Assembly: GCF_000340215.1 (NCBI RefSeq)
Contig: NW_006921535.1
Location: 2,569,122 to 2,633,121 of the forward strand
Length of the DNA: 64,000 bases
Direction of reading: 5' to 3'
DNA from: Pseudocercospora fijiensis CIRAD86
Taxonomy: Eukaryota > Ascomycota > Dothideomycetes > Mycosphaerellales > Mycosphaerellaceae
Shown one piece after another: positions 12,060 to 23,800 of the stretch. Numbering within the stretch: position 1 is the first letter of the stretch; each line of letters begins with the position of its first letter. The notes under the pieces are model-generated. The model had not been told where the DNA came from, ran no database searches, and saw only the letters and a program-made list of their open reading frames with translations. A program made the position numbers and the translations under genes.

Positions 12060-12560
12060 TAATTCTAGCGCTAATTCTAGCGCTAGCACTCGTAGAAGCA
12101 ACTTAACTAGGTATCCTATATTATACGCCGGCTCTCGTAGGAGCAGCTTAACTAGTACTCGTAGAAGCAACTTAACTAGGCATCCTATATTATACGCCGG
12201 CTCTCGTAGGAGCAGCTTAACTAGGCCTACTCTTATAGAAGCAACTTAACTAGGCCTATACTCGTAGAAGCAACGCGATCGAGCGTAGTGTTACGGCTTA
12301 CTTTTCCGGGGATAGGACAAGGACTTAGCGAGCTTATAAGGACATAATAGAAGCCTTATTAAATGCCAATTCTAGCGCCAATTCTAGTACCAATTCTAGC
12401 GCCAATTCTAGCGCTAATTCTAGCGCTAATTCTAGCGCCAATTCTAGTACCATTTCTAGTGCCATTTCTAGCGCTAATTTACCGCTAATTTACCGCCAAT
12501 TTACCGCCAATTCTAGCGCTAGCTCTCGCAGAAGTAGCTAAACTAGGTATTATACGCTAG
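12060..12560. repeat. Two nested minisatellites
   Basis: From about 12085 to 12285 a unit of roughly 70 bp (CTCGTAGAAGCAACTTAACTAGG plus a TATTATACGCCGGCTCTCG part) is repeated with gaps. From about 12360 to 12530 a 12-bp unit, GCGCCAATTCTA and variants, is repeated more than ten times. The two arrays share the CGCTAGCTCTCGCAGAAG-type end, so they probably belong to one element. Confidence 0.75.
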
Positions 12561-13189
12561 CTCTCGCAAAAGTAGCTTAACTAGGTAGAGTTAGCGGCGA
12601 CGGCTTAGTAATCCTATCGGCGAGCTACCTAGTAACTAGCCTATAAGACGGAGACTAGCTTCTAATAGAGTACAGTTCCTACGTAGCTTACGGCTACCTC
12701 TCTCCTTAGTAGTACGAGTAACTATACTTAATAACTACTCGGCTCTCTTAGCTCGCTCCGATTTAACTTAATTAATCCGGCGCGCTCTATATCGAGGTAC
12801 CTAGCTTATTACTAGACTTATAGAGGCAGGACGCTTATTACGCGGATTATCCGGACTACGAGCGATAGTAGCACCTATAGCAATAGCCGAAGCGGATAGA
12901 AAGGCAGAGGCTAGATTGCCTAGAAGTACTACCCTTAGCTTAACTATGCGACTAGGTAGGCGAGGGCCGGTACTAGGACCGGAAGTAGTAGTAGTAGTCG
13001 CTCTCTCGATCTAATTTGTACGAAGACCTATTCTCGCTACTTCGCTACGTAAGGACTCTATAATACCGGCTTAGACGGCATTTCGCGCGGCGTTCTATAT
13101 AGTAAGGCGCTACGCTAGAGATACTATTAGAGGATTTAGCAATAATCGGCCGGCCGCGGATTAAGAACTAGATATTAGTCTAGCAGCGG

Positions 13190-15444
13190 TAGAAGTAGTA
13201 GCAGCGATAGCTTGTTGTTTGTCTACGCGCTTCTTAGCTTTCGCGTTAAGACTAGCCTTCTACTTAGTAAAGATACTCGTACTAATCCGCTTAATCTTAT
13301 TAATTAGCTTATATAACGCAAATAGGCGCTAGTCGATATTTAGAGCTTTAAACTAGTCGATAAACTCTACCGATTTCTGCTTAAGTAGCCGCTAATTAAC
13401 GACTATATTCTCCTATTGCTCGAACTAGCTAGTAGTAGTAAATACATTGTATATACTCTAGAGTCTTCGGTCTTCTAGAATAGTCTTTAACGGGAGGTTA
13501 AATATATAACGATAAGTCTATTCCGGGTACTTATTATTCTTAGAAGACAACTACGCCTATAGCTTCTAGAAGGCAATAGCCGGACGTATCCTATTTCCTA
13601 GCTTACGGAAGATCGGACCTATAGCTTCTGCTAGTAGCCTACTATTGTAAAGGAGATCTAGGTTAGGGTTATAGGCATTATAGTAGTGCTCGCTCGATAG
13701 TAGGTCTTATAGATATATTACCTTATCCTCGCTAAGGTATTAAAGGATTACTTTGCGAGGGTAGAGGCCTTGCTCTCGATAGCGATTATTCTAGAAATGT
13801 ATCTAGATCTTTAGAATCTTCTCGCGGGTAGCTATCTCTACCTTAGTCTAATACTACGGATCTATACTAGTATCTATATCTATATCGCTTATAGCACTCG
13901 CATCGCCGTCTCCCTTAGCATCTTCTCAGGGGATCTATAATTGTAATAGGGCCGAGGAACGGCCTAGCGTATAGCGATGCCTAGTATTAACTTTAATTGC
14001 CGAATAATATAAATTAGGACGAGGCTACTTCTTGCTATCGTTAACTAGGTATAGTAAGAAGACTAGAGCTACACTTCGCTTGCTCTACTAAGGAAGGGTA
14101 CGACTAATACGACTAAGCCGCTATATTAGATCCTCGATATCTCGAGTAATCGGATACTTAACTTAGGCGACAATCTCGATATCTAGAATATTCAGACCGA
14201 CGCTAAACGCAGTCGTAGCGATTATAATACAAATGTTTAATAGACTATCGGGGCCCTCTATAGTACGGCTATATTGCTTATATCGACTAGTCTAGTCGCG
14301 CTTAGCTATACTACTAGTATAGAATGAGACGGTAGTATATATATTAATACCCTTGTTATCCTATATATACCGCTTCTTAGGATCGGCGTATTTAGCTATC
14401 GCGGTAACGAGCTAGATACGAATAGTATTAGCTAGCTCTTAGACCGACTTCCGACTATCGATAAATAGTAGAGCCTTCTTAATGCCCTAAGGTATCGCCT
14501 CCTTTTCTAGACTAACGCTATTATTAACTACAAAGTATAAGTAGTCGTAGCAGCTAAGCTCGTCTTTACCGATAGTCCGTAAGATATATATAGTATCTAG
14601 TCGATTAATACTACTACGAAGAACCTTAGTCTTATACAGTTTATTTCTAAGAGGTCGGAAGCTACCGTTCTTAGCTACAAAGTCCTCTGTTTCCTTAAAC
14701 ACTAGCGATAGTTAGCTCGGTTTAGTTTAGTTTAGACTGGCTTAGCTTAGCTTAGCTTAGCTTAGCTTAGCTTAGCTCGATCTACTTACTAGTAGCAGAA
14801 TAGCCTAACTATACCGTATCGGTACGTAGTAGCTTCCGTAGAGAGAAGATCTAGGTATATTCCTTACGAAATTCCTTCTACTTAGCTACTAGGTATATCT
14901 TATCGATCACAACTAAGCCGATTCGAGCCCGGGCCTTTAGGTCTCGAAGGATAGCCCGGAAGTCCTTACTAGCTACAGTTTCTAGACTAAGGATAATATA
15001 GTAGACCTTGCTATCTATAATCTTCTAAAACAGGTTACGATCTATACTCTTGTTCTCTACGGTAATATTAACTACATTGATTAGATAGTTAGCTTGTCGG
15101 GTAGTCTCGCGTACATCCTCTATATACTCCTTACTAAGACGATTTAATAGTATAATCTTAATAACTACTATACCTATTAATAGGCTAAAGGCCTAAAAAG
15201 GCAAACTCTTGCCTTCGCTAGTCTTTACTACTATTATTACATTAGAGCAGGCAAATACAAGAGCCTAGACACTATAGATCTAGGATTCCTTTAGTATATA
15301 GCCCTTGCCTAGATGCATCTTGTCGAGAATCTATTACGGCAGGGACGGTACGCTAGCTAAGCCTAGTATATACTTTCCGTAGAACCGTAGATACTTACCC
15401 TAATACTATACTATTGCCTAACTACTAATCGTCCCTCGTATAAC
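13190..15444 (-). pseudogene. RecQ-like DEAH helicase relic, catalytic and C-terminal part
   Basis: On the minus strand the stop-tolerant translation gives a superfamily 2 helicase. Motif I is KTSEGKSLPF (complement of about 15206-15227, Walker A). Motif II reads VVIDKIYLVA (about 14885-14917). Motif V is TAFSVGLNILDI (about 14190-14225) and motif VI is QRLSRISR (about 14100-14135). The overall order fits the RecQ-type helicases that are multicopy and often subtelomeric in fungi. Motif II should be D-E-I-H; Glu to Lys and His to Tyr are both explained by TpG-to-TpA and CpA-to-TpA changes. The N-terminal part of the same protein appears 13.6 kb away at 29015-29480. Confidence 0.7.
15331..15444. 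repeat. Left copy of the 114-bp direct repeat in the helicase relic
   Basis: It begins CTATTACGGCAGGGACGGTA and is repeated at 29015-29128 in the same orientation with only a few C/T-type differences. It encodes, on the minus strand, the segment GKYLRFYGKYILGLASVPSL of the helicase relic. The two copies bracket the whole 13.6-kb retrotransposon-bearing insertion. Confidence 0.85.
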
Positions 15445-16900
15445 AATTAGTAGCTTCGCTTTAGTTAGATCTAGATCCGTTTAAATAGTACCCGAGTACT
15501 AGACGAACGGGCACCTTAAAAAACCTAAAAACCCTACCGCCGCTACTTAACGCGACCGCGAGGTCCCGTACTAGCGGTACCGACCTACCTACCTAACTAT
15601 AATAACTATCTACGCTCGATATAGATACGATTACGATAGTCCTCTAAATTCCGCATATTATCTTCTATATATATATAGCTATATACCGATAGCCCTCTAA
15701 TCGACGGCGCCCTATAGCCCTCTAATCGCTAAACTAGGCGGCCCGCCTTCCTTATCTAGGTTTGTTTACTCTATACTAGCACCTACCGAAGCGGGTACCG
15801 GTCGAGGCAAGAGCCTACGAGCACCCTAACAGTTTCCCGACTCTAGTCTAGTTCCTTAACTCTATACTTATCCTATACTTATAGGATTATCGAGCCTACG
15901 CTTACTCTATAAATATACTAGCTTCTATATGCCTCGATTTAGACGCCTACTCGTTAAACATCGCTTTTTGCTTTAAGGAATTCTTAGCTAACGCCGGTTA
16001 CGCTAAGTTAGTATACTAGAAGTAGAGAGACCCGTTAAAAGCAGTCGTTACGACAATTACTACTTATTATTAGCCCCTAGAAGAATATATACCGCGAAAA
16101 CTCTCGGACGCTAGAGGTAGTACTACCCTCGGTTTCCCCTAAGATTAGGCAGTTAACCGCTCTTTAGTTATAGTAGCAGCTAAGACACTAATTGCACTCT
16201 AAGACGAACTTGCTATTTTAGACTCGATAGAACCTAACGACTTAGCGGCTCCTACTCTAGAACTAGCACCGCCGTTACTAGATATAGTAGTGCCCGTAAG
16301 CGCAAGTCCGGATACTAGTCTATAACTACGCCGCCGCCGGACGATCTTAGTAGCTAGTATACGACGAGTTACGTACGTACGCTATAGGTCCTTACTAATA
16401 GTTTTTCCCCTAGGTCTGCGAGAACTTAGTGCCTTAGAGCTGTTACCTATAAGCAGTCCTAATTTGTCCTTACCGGTTTTAGTCGGCCCTAAGTAGCAGA
16501 GTCCTAAATAGCAAGGTCCTAAGTAATATAGTCCTAAGCCCGAGCACTAGGATATAGAGTAGTAGAGTCCTAATTAGCAAGCTCCGGAGCAATAGAGCCC
16601 TAAGCCCGAACAGTAGGAGCTCCCGGCCCTAAGCAGTCTAGAGTCCTCTTTACTAGCTCCTAAGCTTTAGCGACAAGGTACTTAGTAGCAAGAACCCCGA
16701 CGATAAGAGTAAGAGCTACTACTCCCTCCCGTATCGGCTAAGAACCTAGTCGATATATCTTAAGATATAGACCCGAACACCTAGCGTATAGACTTAGCAT
16801 ATATAGAGCCTAGTATAGAGCGTAACCCGCCTCCTCGCTAGTAACGCTGCAATAGATTAGTCGACGCTTTCCTAGGCATAGAGGCTAGACGCCTAGTCGC
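15445..16900. other. Upstream region of the chromovirus, no defined gene
   Basis: RIP-mutated sequence with no LTR that I could match to a downstream partner. From about 16440 to 16720 there is a loosely repeated CCTAAGCCCGAGCA-type pattern that would read as Pro/Lys/Glu/Gln-rich protein. It is probably the N-terminal, low-complexity part of the Gag-like protein. Confidence 0.4.
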
Positions 16901-19150
16901 GGACCGCTAGCGAGCACGTAACGCTAGCGTAGGACTATCCTCCTAAAACTAGCGCAACGGCAAGTAGCTAGCTTACGACAATCCGTAGCCTTAACGCCTA
17001 CGAGAGGGCATACTACGCGAAGTCCCGGTACGCGAGAACTAGAACGCCGCTAGCGCTAACGCGGCCGCTAAAGACGCTAACGGCGAAATCCTAAACGCCG
17101 CTAACCTAGCCGTCTTGCGCAATAAAATACGCTAGCTATTTAGACAACTAGCAAATTAATAAGTTATCTAAACTTAGTAGCTTAGAGACGAGATCTATAA
17201 CGAGATCGACTAGTTACGCTAAAGCATCCCTTCGAGCTTAGTATAAGATAGGCTAGACACTAGACGAGCTAAACGCCTCGCGCGGGCAGGTCTATATAAA
17301 CAGGTCCCGTAGGAGTAGGTTCTATTAGCCCTACTGCCTAACCTAGTCGAAGCCTAGCCTTATTAGTTACGGTGTAACGTATAACGTAACGCTAAGGCTA
17401 GACAACGCCGCTATAGCTAAGGCGGCGCTACTAGCGAAGGGCCTCTAAGCCCGAGCCCTAGCGACTCTAGTACCTATAGTAGGAACTTTAGCCTACGAGG
17501 TTACGGTTTTAATCCTTACTATATAGACAATTTCCGCTTTATCCGCTCGCCCTATTATAGCCCGTAGCGTTCCTAGCGCTTAGAGAGATTTAACCCTATA
17601 GATATCGGGTACTTCTATCTAGACGTACTATACGTAGACTCTAATAGCTAGGATATCTATACGTACGGCAATAAGGTTACCTTTACTTCGGTATACCTCT
17701 TTCTAGACGCCGCTTACGATTACGCGGCAGTTAATTACGCCCGTATAGTGCGTACCTAGCTTACGAAGTGCCTCCGTAGAGCCGTATAGCAATAGTTTAT
17801 TTATAAGCTTACAAGCAATAATTATAATACAATTCGCGGAGGAGAAGGTATCGAGCGCTAGTATAAAGCCCTAAGGGACAAGTTTAGTAGATCTATTATC
17901 GAGGCCTAGGACAAGCTATACGCCGAATCTTATATAGTATAGGATATACGCAACCGTAGAGTACCCTAGCAGTTTATTATAAACTATATCCGCTACGTAC
18001 GCGAGGCAGGTCTCGAGACAGACCCTAATAGACTATACGCTCTTCTCTACTAGATATAGTTACAATTCGAGCCCTGCCTATAGGACAAGCTCGATAAGCC
18101 TTTACTAAGCGATACGATTTATACTTTTACGCGAGCCGTTAAAGACAAGTATAAAGCATAGTACCGCAGATATATATAGTCCGATAGCTACGGCACTACC
18201 CGAGGCCGTAATAGGTATAACGGTAAGTCGTAGTATCGAAACGCTCGCAATAACGACCGATACGCCGATTCCTTAGGCGTATATCGCGATACTTTAAGTC
18301 GCGGTTACGCTAGTAGGTTCGATAATCGGTACGCCGTAGTAGTACGCGGATATCGCGACAATTTAGGTCGCGGTTACGCCGGCGGCTACGGAAATAAGCG
18401 CCCTAGAAATAGTAGCTATACTAATTAAAACTAGTATTAGCGCCGAGATTAAGGAAACGATAGGCAAGCCCTAGCGGGGGAGGGACGCTAAAAAGAGTAC
18501 GCTTCTAACCGTAACAATCGGGTAGAGCTACGTAATAATAATCGAGGCTACGAAGTACGCGGCGGAAACCGAAATACTAATCGTAGAAGACAATAAGATA
18601 CGGGCGCGCGAAATAACGTACGCGATACCTAGGGTTAGTAAGAACGCGGCCGCTAAGGCAATAAGGCCCTACGTAACTATTACGCTAATAAGTAGGTACC
18701 GGAGCCTCTAGTCGAAAAGCCTATATCTATCCTATAGCCGCGTTCGTACTTACGCCTACGATCCGGCTTACGCTACTTAGCGAGGCTAGTAAGCCCATAC
18801 TCTATACTAGCATATTTTAACGACTAGGTAGACATTTACTATAGATTAGACAACGTAGATAATAACGCCTCTTCTTAGAACTCTATATTAGTATACTATA
18901 GCGAAGTTCCGCTACTATTACCCTTTTCCCTATATATCGGCAAGCACCTTCCCCTGGCGATAGAACCTTTTACTACGATACGACCTTTGAAATTCTTATA
19001 TTCAAACTGTAGCTCTAAGTTCGATAGTAATAATCTCTTATAGGACTATAGGCGTACTAAGTACGCTACGGAGCTACCGCCTAAGAAGGATAGCATCGAA
19101 GAGGACGCTAGACTTATTAAGTCCGCTACGTTACTAAAGGTTAAGGATAG
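16900..19150 (+). pseudogene. Chromovirus Gag-like relic
   Basis: The frame (codon starts divisible by three, for example 17700 and 18063) gives a Gag-like helical region, with segments such as FIINYIRYVREAGLETD and LYALLYQ. An Arg/Gly/Asn/Tyr-rich basic tail follows (about 18180-18600), typical of a nucleic-acid-binding Gag C-terminus. No CCHC knuckle was recognised. The frame continues into the protease, so gag and pro were in one reading frame. TAG codons interrupt it throughout. Confidence 0.6.
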
Positions 19151-19199
19151 ATACGCGTTTCGGGGCTATTATTATCTACGTACAGTCGTGCGCCTATAG

Positions 19200-20090
19200 A
19201 AGGACAGTACGGAATACGCGGTTTGCCTAGATATAGGCGCTACTATATTACTTATCGACGAGGCCTTCCTACGCTAGACGCGCCTAGATATCGAGCGCAA
19301 GCGTCTAGTAGCCCTACTAAAGGTTAAAGGCGTAGGATTAACGGATATTAGTAAGTATATAGACCTCGATTTTTAGGTACCGGGAATCGTTAAGGGCTCT
19401 AAGGTTATCGCCTATATATATTATAAGATATACGTCGTTAAGGAGCTTAGCGCTAAGTTCCTTATAGCGATAGACATTATCGGCCTAGAGGGCATTAAAA
19501 TCGATATGCTATACTATACCGCGACGATTAATTCTTATAAAAAAGCGAAGATTCCCCTACTAGTAGGCTATAAAGATTACGTTAAGTTCCGTACGGTTAT
19601 ATACTCCGGCGATAAGAACGTCGTTCTAGTACTATAGATAGTAACTTCGGTACCTATCTAGTTCGGAATAGACCTTCCTATAGATTAAGACGTAGCCTTC
19701 TACCCGCAAAACTAGGAGCTTAAGAATAAAGCCCTAACTATCTACGCCGCCGTCGTAGACGCCGTAGTAAATTTCGTATAGATCCGTAACGATACGGATT
19801 AGCTATAGACTCTACTACGATATATAAAGATAGGGTATATACGCGAGTACGACTACTATAGCTACTACTATATAGCGCCCGAAGAGCACGCCGTAGCCGG
19901 CCTTCCGCTACCGGACCTGCCGAACCCCGCGAAGGAGAGGTAGCTTTTTAATAGAGTAATAGCGTATAGTACTAAGGAGTAGGTATAACGCATCGAGGCC
20001 GTAGTAAAGAAGTACGAGGACCTATAGAGGGACAAGGGCACTACCGTAGACATCCCTAAGTCCGATTTCCTAGAGGTTACGCCTAGGCTA
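19200..20090 (+). pseudogene. Chromovirus aspartic protease and linker relic
   Basis: The frame starting at codon 19221 reads VCLDIGATILLIDEAFLR. This contains the D-x-G-A-T type active site of retroviral-type aspartic proteases, and hydrophobic strands follow (FLIAIDIIGLEGIKIDML). It is in the same phase as Gag. Near 20090 (around an A-rich CGAAAATAACAAAG) the phase changes by one base into the reverse transcriptase frame. This is either a post-insertion indel or the site of a former frameshift. Confidence 0.6.
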
Positions 20091-20099
20091 CGAAAATAA

Positions 20100-23000
20100 C
20101 AAAGTCTCTATAGTAGCGTACCTACTCTACGGCCCCGACGAAGAGGTCGTAAATAAGACCTTCGACCCTCTATATGCGTAAGGAAAGATATCCTTTACTA
20201 CTAAGCCTACTTAGTTCAAGTTCCTAGTCTTCGTAGTCTAGAAGACGACTATAGTAGATAGTAAGCTAGTCCGTAAGGGACGTACGGTCGTAGACATTAG
20301 AGGCCTAAACAAAATTATAGTTAAGGATTCTTACCCGCTCCCTAGATAAGAGGACATTATTAAGGCACTACGCGGCTCGACTTATATTATAACGGTAGAC
20401 GTAGTATCGTTTTTCTATTAATAGGCAGTAGCCGAGAAGGACTATAGTAAATTCGCGATTAATAGCTACCGCGGCTAGGAACAGATATATATAGCTATTA
20501 TAGGTTTCTCGAACAGCGTATAACATATCTAGCGCTAGCTTAATAAGATACTTAAGCGATATAAATCCTACTGCCGCGCGTATATCGACGATATTATTAT
20601 CTACTTCCGTACCTTCGAAGAGCACCTATAGTATCTAAACGCAGTATTCGAGTGCCTAATAGGCAAGAATATTAGTATCGTACCGTATAAGTCGTTCCTC
20701 GCGTATCTATCTACGAAGCTTTTAGGCTAACGAGTGTTAGGACTAGGATATACTACTTATAAGGAAAAGGTCTAGGCTATCCTAGACTTAAAATTCCCTA
20801 CGACCCTAAAGGACATCGAATTTTACTTAGGGCTTACTAGATAGCAACGACAGTATATTCTATACTACTCTACGATTACGATGCTATTCGAGAACCGTAA
20901 GAAAGAGCTCTTACGCTTTAGCCTAGCTAATAAGGGTAACAAGCGAAAGCGCTACGTAGCTAGGACCCTAGCCTTCGATATAGACGAGGCACTAGAAACC
21001 GAGTATAAGGCCTTTAACATCCTAAGGCAGATATACCGCGATATTAAGTTCTCCTATTACGCGGACCCTAATCGCCCTATATATATCGACCTAGACGCCT
21101 ATATAGGAGGATTCGCAGCGGTAGTATACTACGTTAAGAGAGATCTAGAGCCGACTATCGAGAATAGCAAGGCCGTACGCTTCCCGGCAGATTAGATACA
21201 AGTTATTATATACCTTAGTAAAGCCCTTATAGACGTAGAAAAGCGGTACCTAGCTACCGAGCTTAAGGTTAGCGGACTAGTCTAGATAGTACGGAAGGCA
21301 CGAATAATCCTATAGGCAGTACGCAAGCCGGTATATATATTTTCCGACTATATTGCGGCCCTAGGTATTACTACGGTAGCGAGCCTAGCGACGACTACGT
21401 CTACGGACAAGCTTAACCTCCGTCTAGTATAGGCTAGTTAGTATCTCTCTTAGTACCCTAAGCTTAAGGTATACTACCGCCTAGGACGCCTCTATAGAAT
21501 ACCGGACGCCTTAAGTAGGCTCGTAGCGGACCTCGACCGAGCGGCAGATTAGGTATACGATATACTAGATCCCCTAGTATACGACGATCCGGCGCCCGCG
21601 AATAATATAATCGACGCGTACTATATATACCTATACGAAAGCGAGGGTGCGATTTGCTTTTACGCTACTATAATCGACGAGCACTCCGGCCGAACGTATA
21701 CCTCTAACGAGCCTATAGTTTTCTACTCCGTACTCGTAGAACTCGCTACCGAATTTAAGGACGACTTAAAGGCGGGATATACTAAGGACCCCTATTAGTC
21801 CGTAATCCTAGCTTAGCTAAACGCTATAGAAGAACGCCGCCTACGAGCCGCCGCTAAGAGGACCTTAGACGCTAACGACAACCCTAATTATAAGGAAGCT
21901 AATATTATAGGCGAGGCCGAGTCGAGCCTATAGGGACTTTGTTTTTTCTTACGCGACGACTTTATCTATTTTAAGGACAATACCGACGGTAGAGAGAGGC
22001 TATATATCCCCCGCTCTCTATATAAGGAGGTCTTCTAAATAGCCTACGATTATTACTACTACGTAGGTTATTACCGCACTTACGCTCGTCTATACGCTAG
22101 CTTTTATATATACCGGCTCGGACGCAAGGTCTCTAAGTATATCGCTTATTACTCTAAGTGTATCCTAAACTAGACGCTACGCTATCCTCTATATAGTAAA
22201 TTGTAACCGATTAAATACTAGCCTATTCTATAGTACGCCGTTACTACGGACTAGGTTTATAGCCTACTACCTAATAAAGACGGCTACGATAGTTTCCTTA
22301 CTAAGACGTGCAAGTACTCTAAGCGCGTTATACTACGCAAGTGCAAATTAACGTAGATAGCGTAGTAGTACAGTAGCGATTAAATCTAAGAATATATCGA
22401 AATAGAGCGCAACCTTCTAGCTATTATAATCGGCGACCGGGACCCTATTTAGCTTAGTAACTTTATAAAAGCAGCCTTTAAGAAGTTAGGTACGAGGTTC
22501 TTCGCAACGACGGCGTACTACCCTTAGTCGGACGGCTAGTCTAAGCGAACTAATTAGACTATAGAAATCGCACTACGATTCTTTACCTCTAATTATCTAG
22601 ACGCTAATTAGATAGACGCACTTCCGTATATCTAGGCCGAGCTTAATAATGCTAGAAACGCCTCGACTAGAGAGGTACCTAATATTCTAATTTAAGGATT
22701 TAAGACTAACTTAGACGCGCTAAACCCCCTTACCGAGCTCCCTACTAAGGACTACTTAGCATTAAAACAGGAGGTACGCGATTAGGCCGCAGACTCTCTC
22801 GCGTAGGCGGTAGTAATAATAAAAGACCGATACGACCGCAAGTATCGCCCTATTTCCTTTAAGACGGGCTAGAAGGTACTACTTAAGCTATATAAGGGAT
22901 ACCGCCTGCTAGGGAACTCTAACCGAAAGCTCTCCGCGTAGCGCACTAGTCCTTTTAAAGTAGTACGCCTAGTCGGCAACCTCGCGTACAAACTCGATCT

Positions 23001-23290
23001 CCCCCTAGTAATGCGTATCTACCCTATAATCTTAGTTTCGTAGCTAGAACCTTACCCCGAGGGCCGTAATCCGTACAATAGAGAGATACCTAAGCCTAGG
23101 CCGGTAGATAAAGCACCTTTCGAAAACGACTACCTATACCTAAAGGCGCCCTATTACGAGATCGAGAAGCTCCTCGGACGTAGAGTCTCTAGAGGCAAGA
23201 CGCAATATCTAGTTAAGTAGCGTAGCTATAGTTACGCGTATAACGTTTAGTACGACGTTAACGACCTTCGCGACTTAGCGGAACTTGTCT
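20100..23290 (+). pseudogene. Chromovirus Pol relic: RT, RNase H, integrase, chromodomain
   Basis: One frame (codon starts such as 20161, 20401 and 23203) holds the reverse transcriptase, with VDIRGLNKIIVKDSYPLP, VDVVSFF and the catalytic AYIDDIIIYF (about 20575-20605). RNase H follows with PIYIDLDAYIGGFAAVVYY (about 21075-21135) and IYLSKALIDVEKRY. Integrase follows with an HHCC-like region and core (about 22000-22700). A C-terminal chromodomain reads YEIEKLLGRRVSRGKTQYLV and continues to RSYSYAYNV (about 23155-23290). This order defines a Ty3/Gypsy chromovirus. TAG replaces the expected Trp in the chromodomain (V-K-W-R). The region is not functional. Confidence 0.8.
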
Positions 23291-23800
23291 AGGAATACGA
23301 TCGCCTCTACCTATAATAAGCGTTACGATAGCAAGCGTTACGTTAGTAGGCGGCACGTTAGCAAGCGCTATAATAGTAGGCACCGATAGCGCCGTCCCTA
23401 AGCGCGCCGTAGTTAATAGTAGGAGAACTGTAGGCTCGGCCTTCTCGGAGGCCTAGCTTGCGTAACTCCTAAAGAACAGCTATATAGAAGGTTAACTAAG
23501 TAGCACTATACGCAATAATAGGCATCTCTATCGCGGTACGCTACGTTATAGTATTATTGTCTATAATTAAATCGCACCCTACTTTACCTTATTTTAAATC
23601 GTACCTTACTTTACTTTATTTTTGAAACGCAAATAGTTTACTTTATTGTCTTTCCCCTATTGTTACTCTAATCCGACGGGCCGTACTGTATATATAAACG
23701 GCGTAGCGTAGGCAAGGTAAAGTTTGCGTTATAATAAAGCGGAACGCCCTAGTAACGCTCTAAAATTTTTTAGCTACTACGTATATATTAAACTTAATAC
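23291..23800. other. Spacer after the chromovirus Pol
   Basis: It begins with short GCGTTACGTTAGTAGGCGGC-type repeats (about 23320-23400), then an AT-rich stretch with ACCTTACTTTACTTTATTT repeated near 23575-23630, and ends TTTTTTAGCTACTACG. This could be the 3' untranslated region and remnants of an LTR, but no matching 5' copy was found upstream of gag. Confidence 0.4.

Larger units (their letters stand above)
9780..13180. other. RIP-mutated repeat-rich region without a recognisable gene
   Basis: This 3.4-kb stretch has the CA/TG-poor composition throughout and holds several clusters of short direct repeats, listed separately. No long stop-tolerant frame with protein-like content was recognised. 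It probably contains non-coding parts of the flanking elements. It may include the 3' region of the minus-strand RecQ-like helicase relic that lies to its right. Confidence 0.5.

Noticed and set aside
15445..23800. LTR pair around the chromovirus
   Set aside because: I compared the sequence upstream of gag with that after the chromodomain and found no convincing matching direct repeats; the 114-bp repeats encode helicase and are not LTRs.
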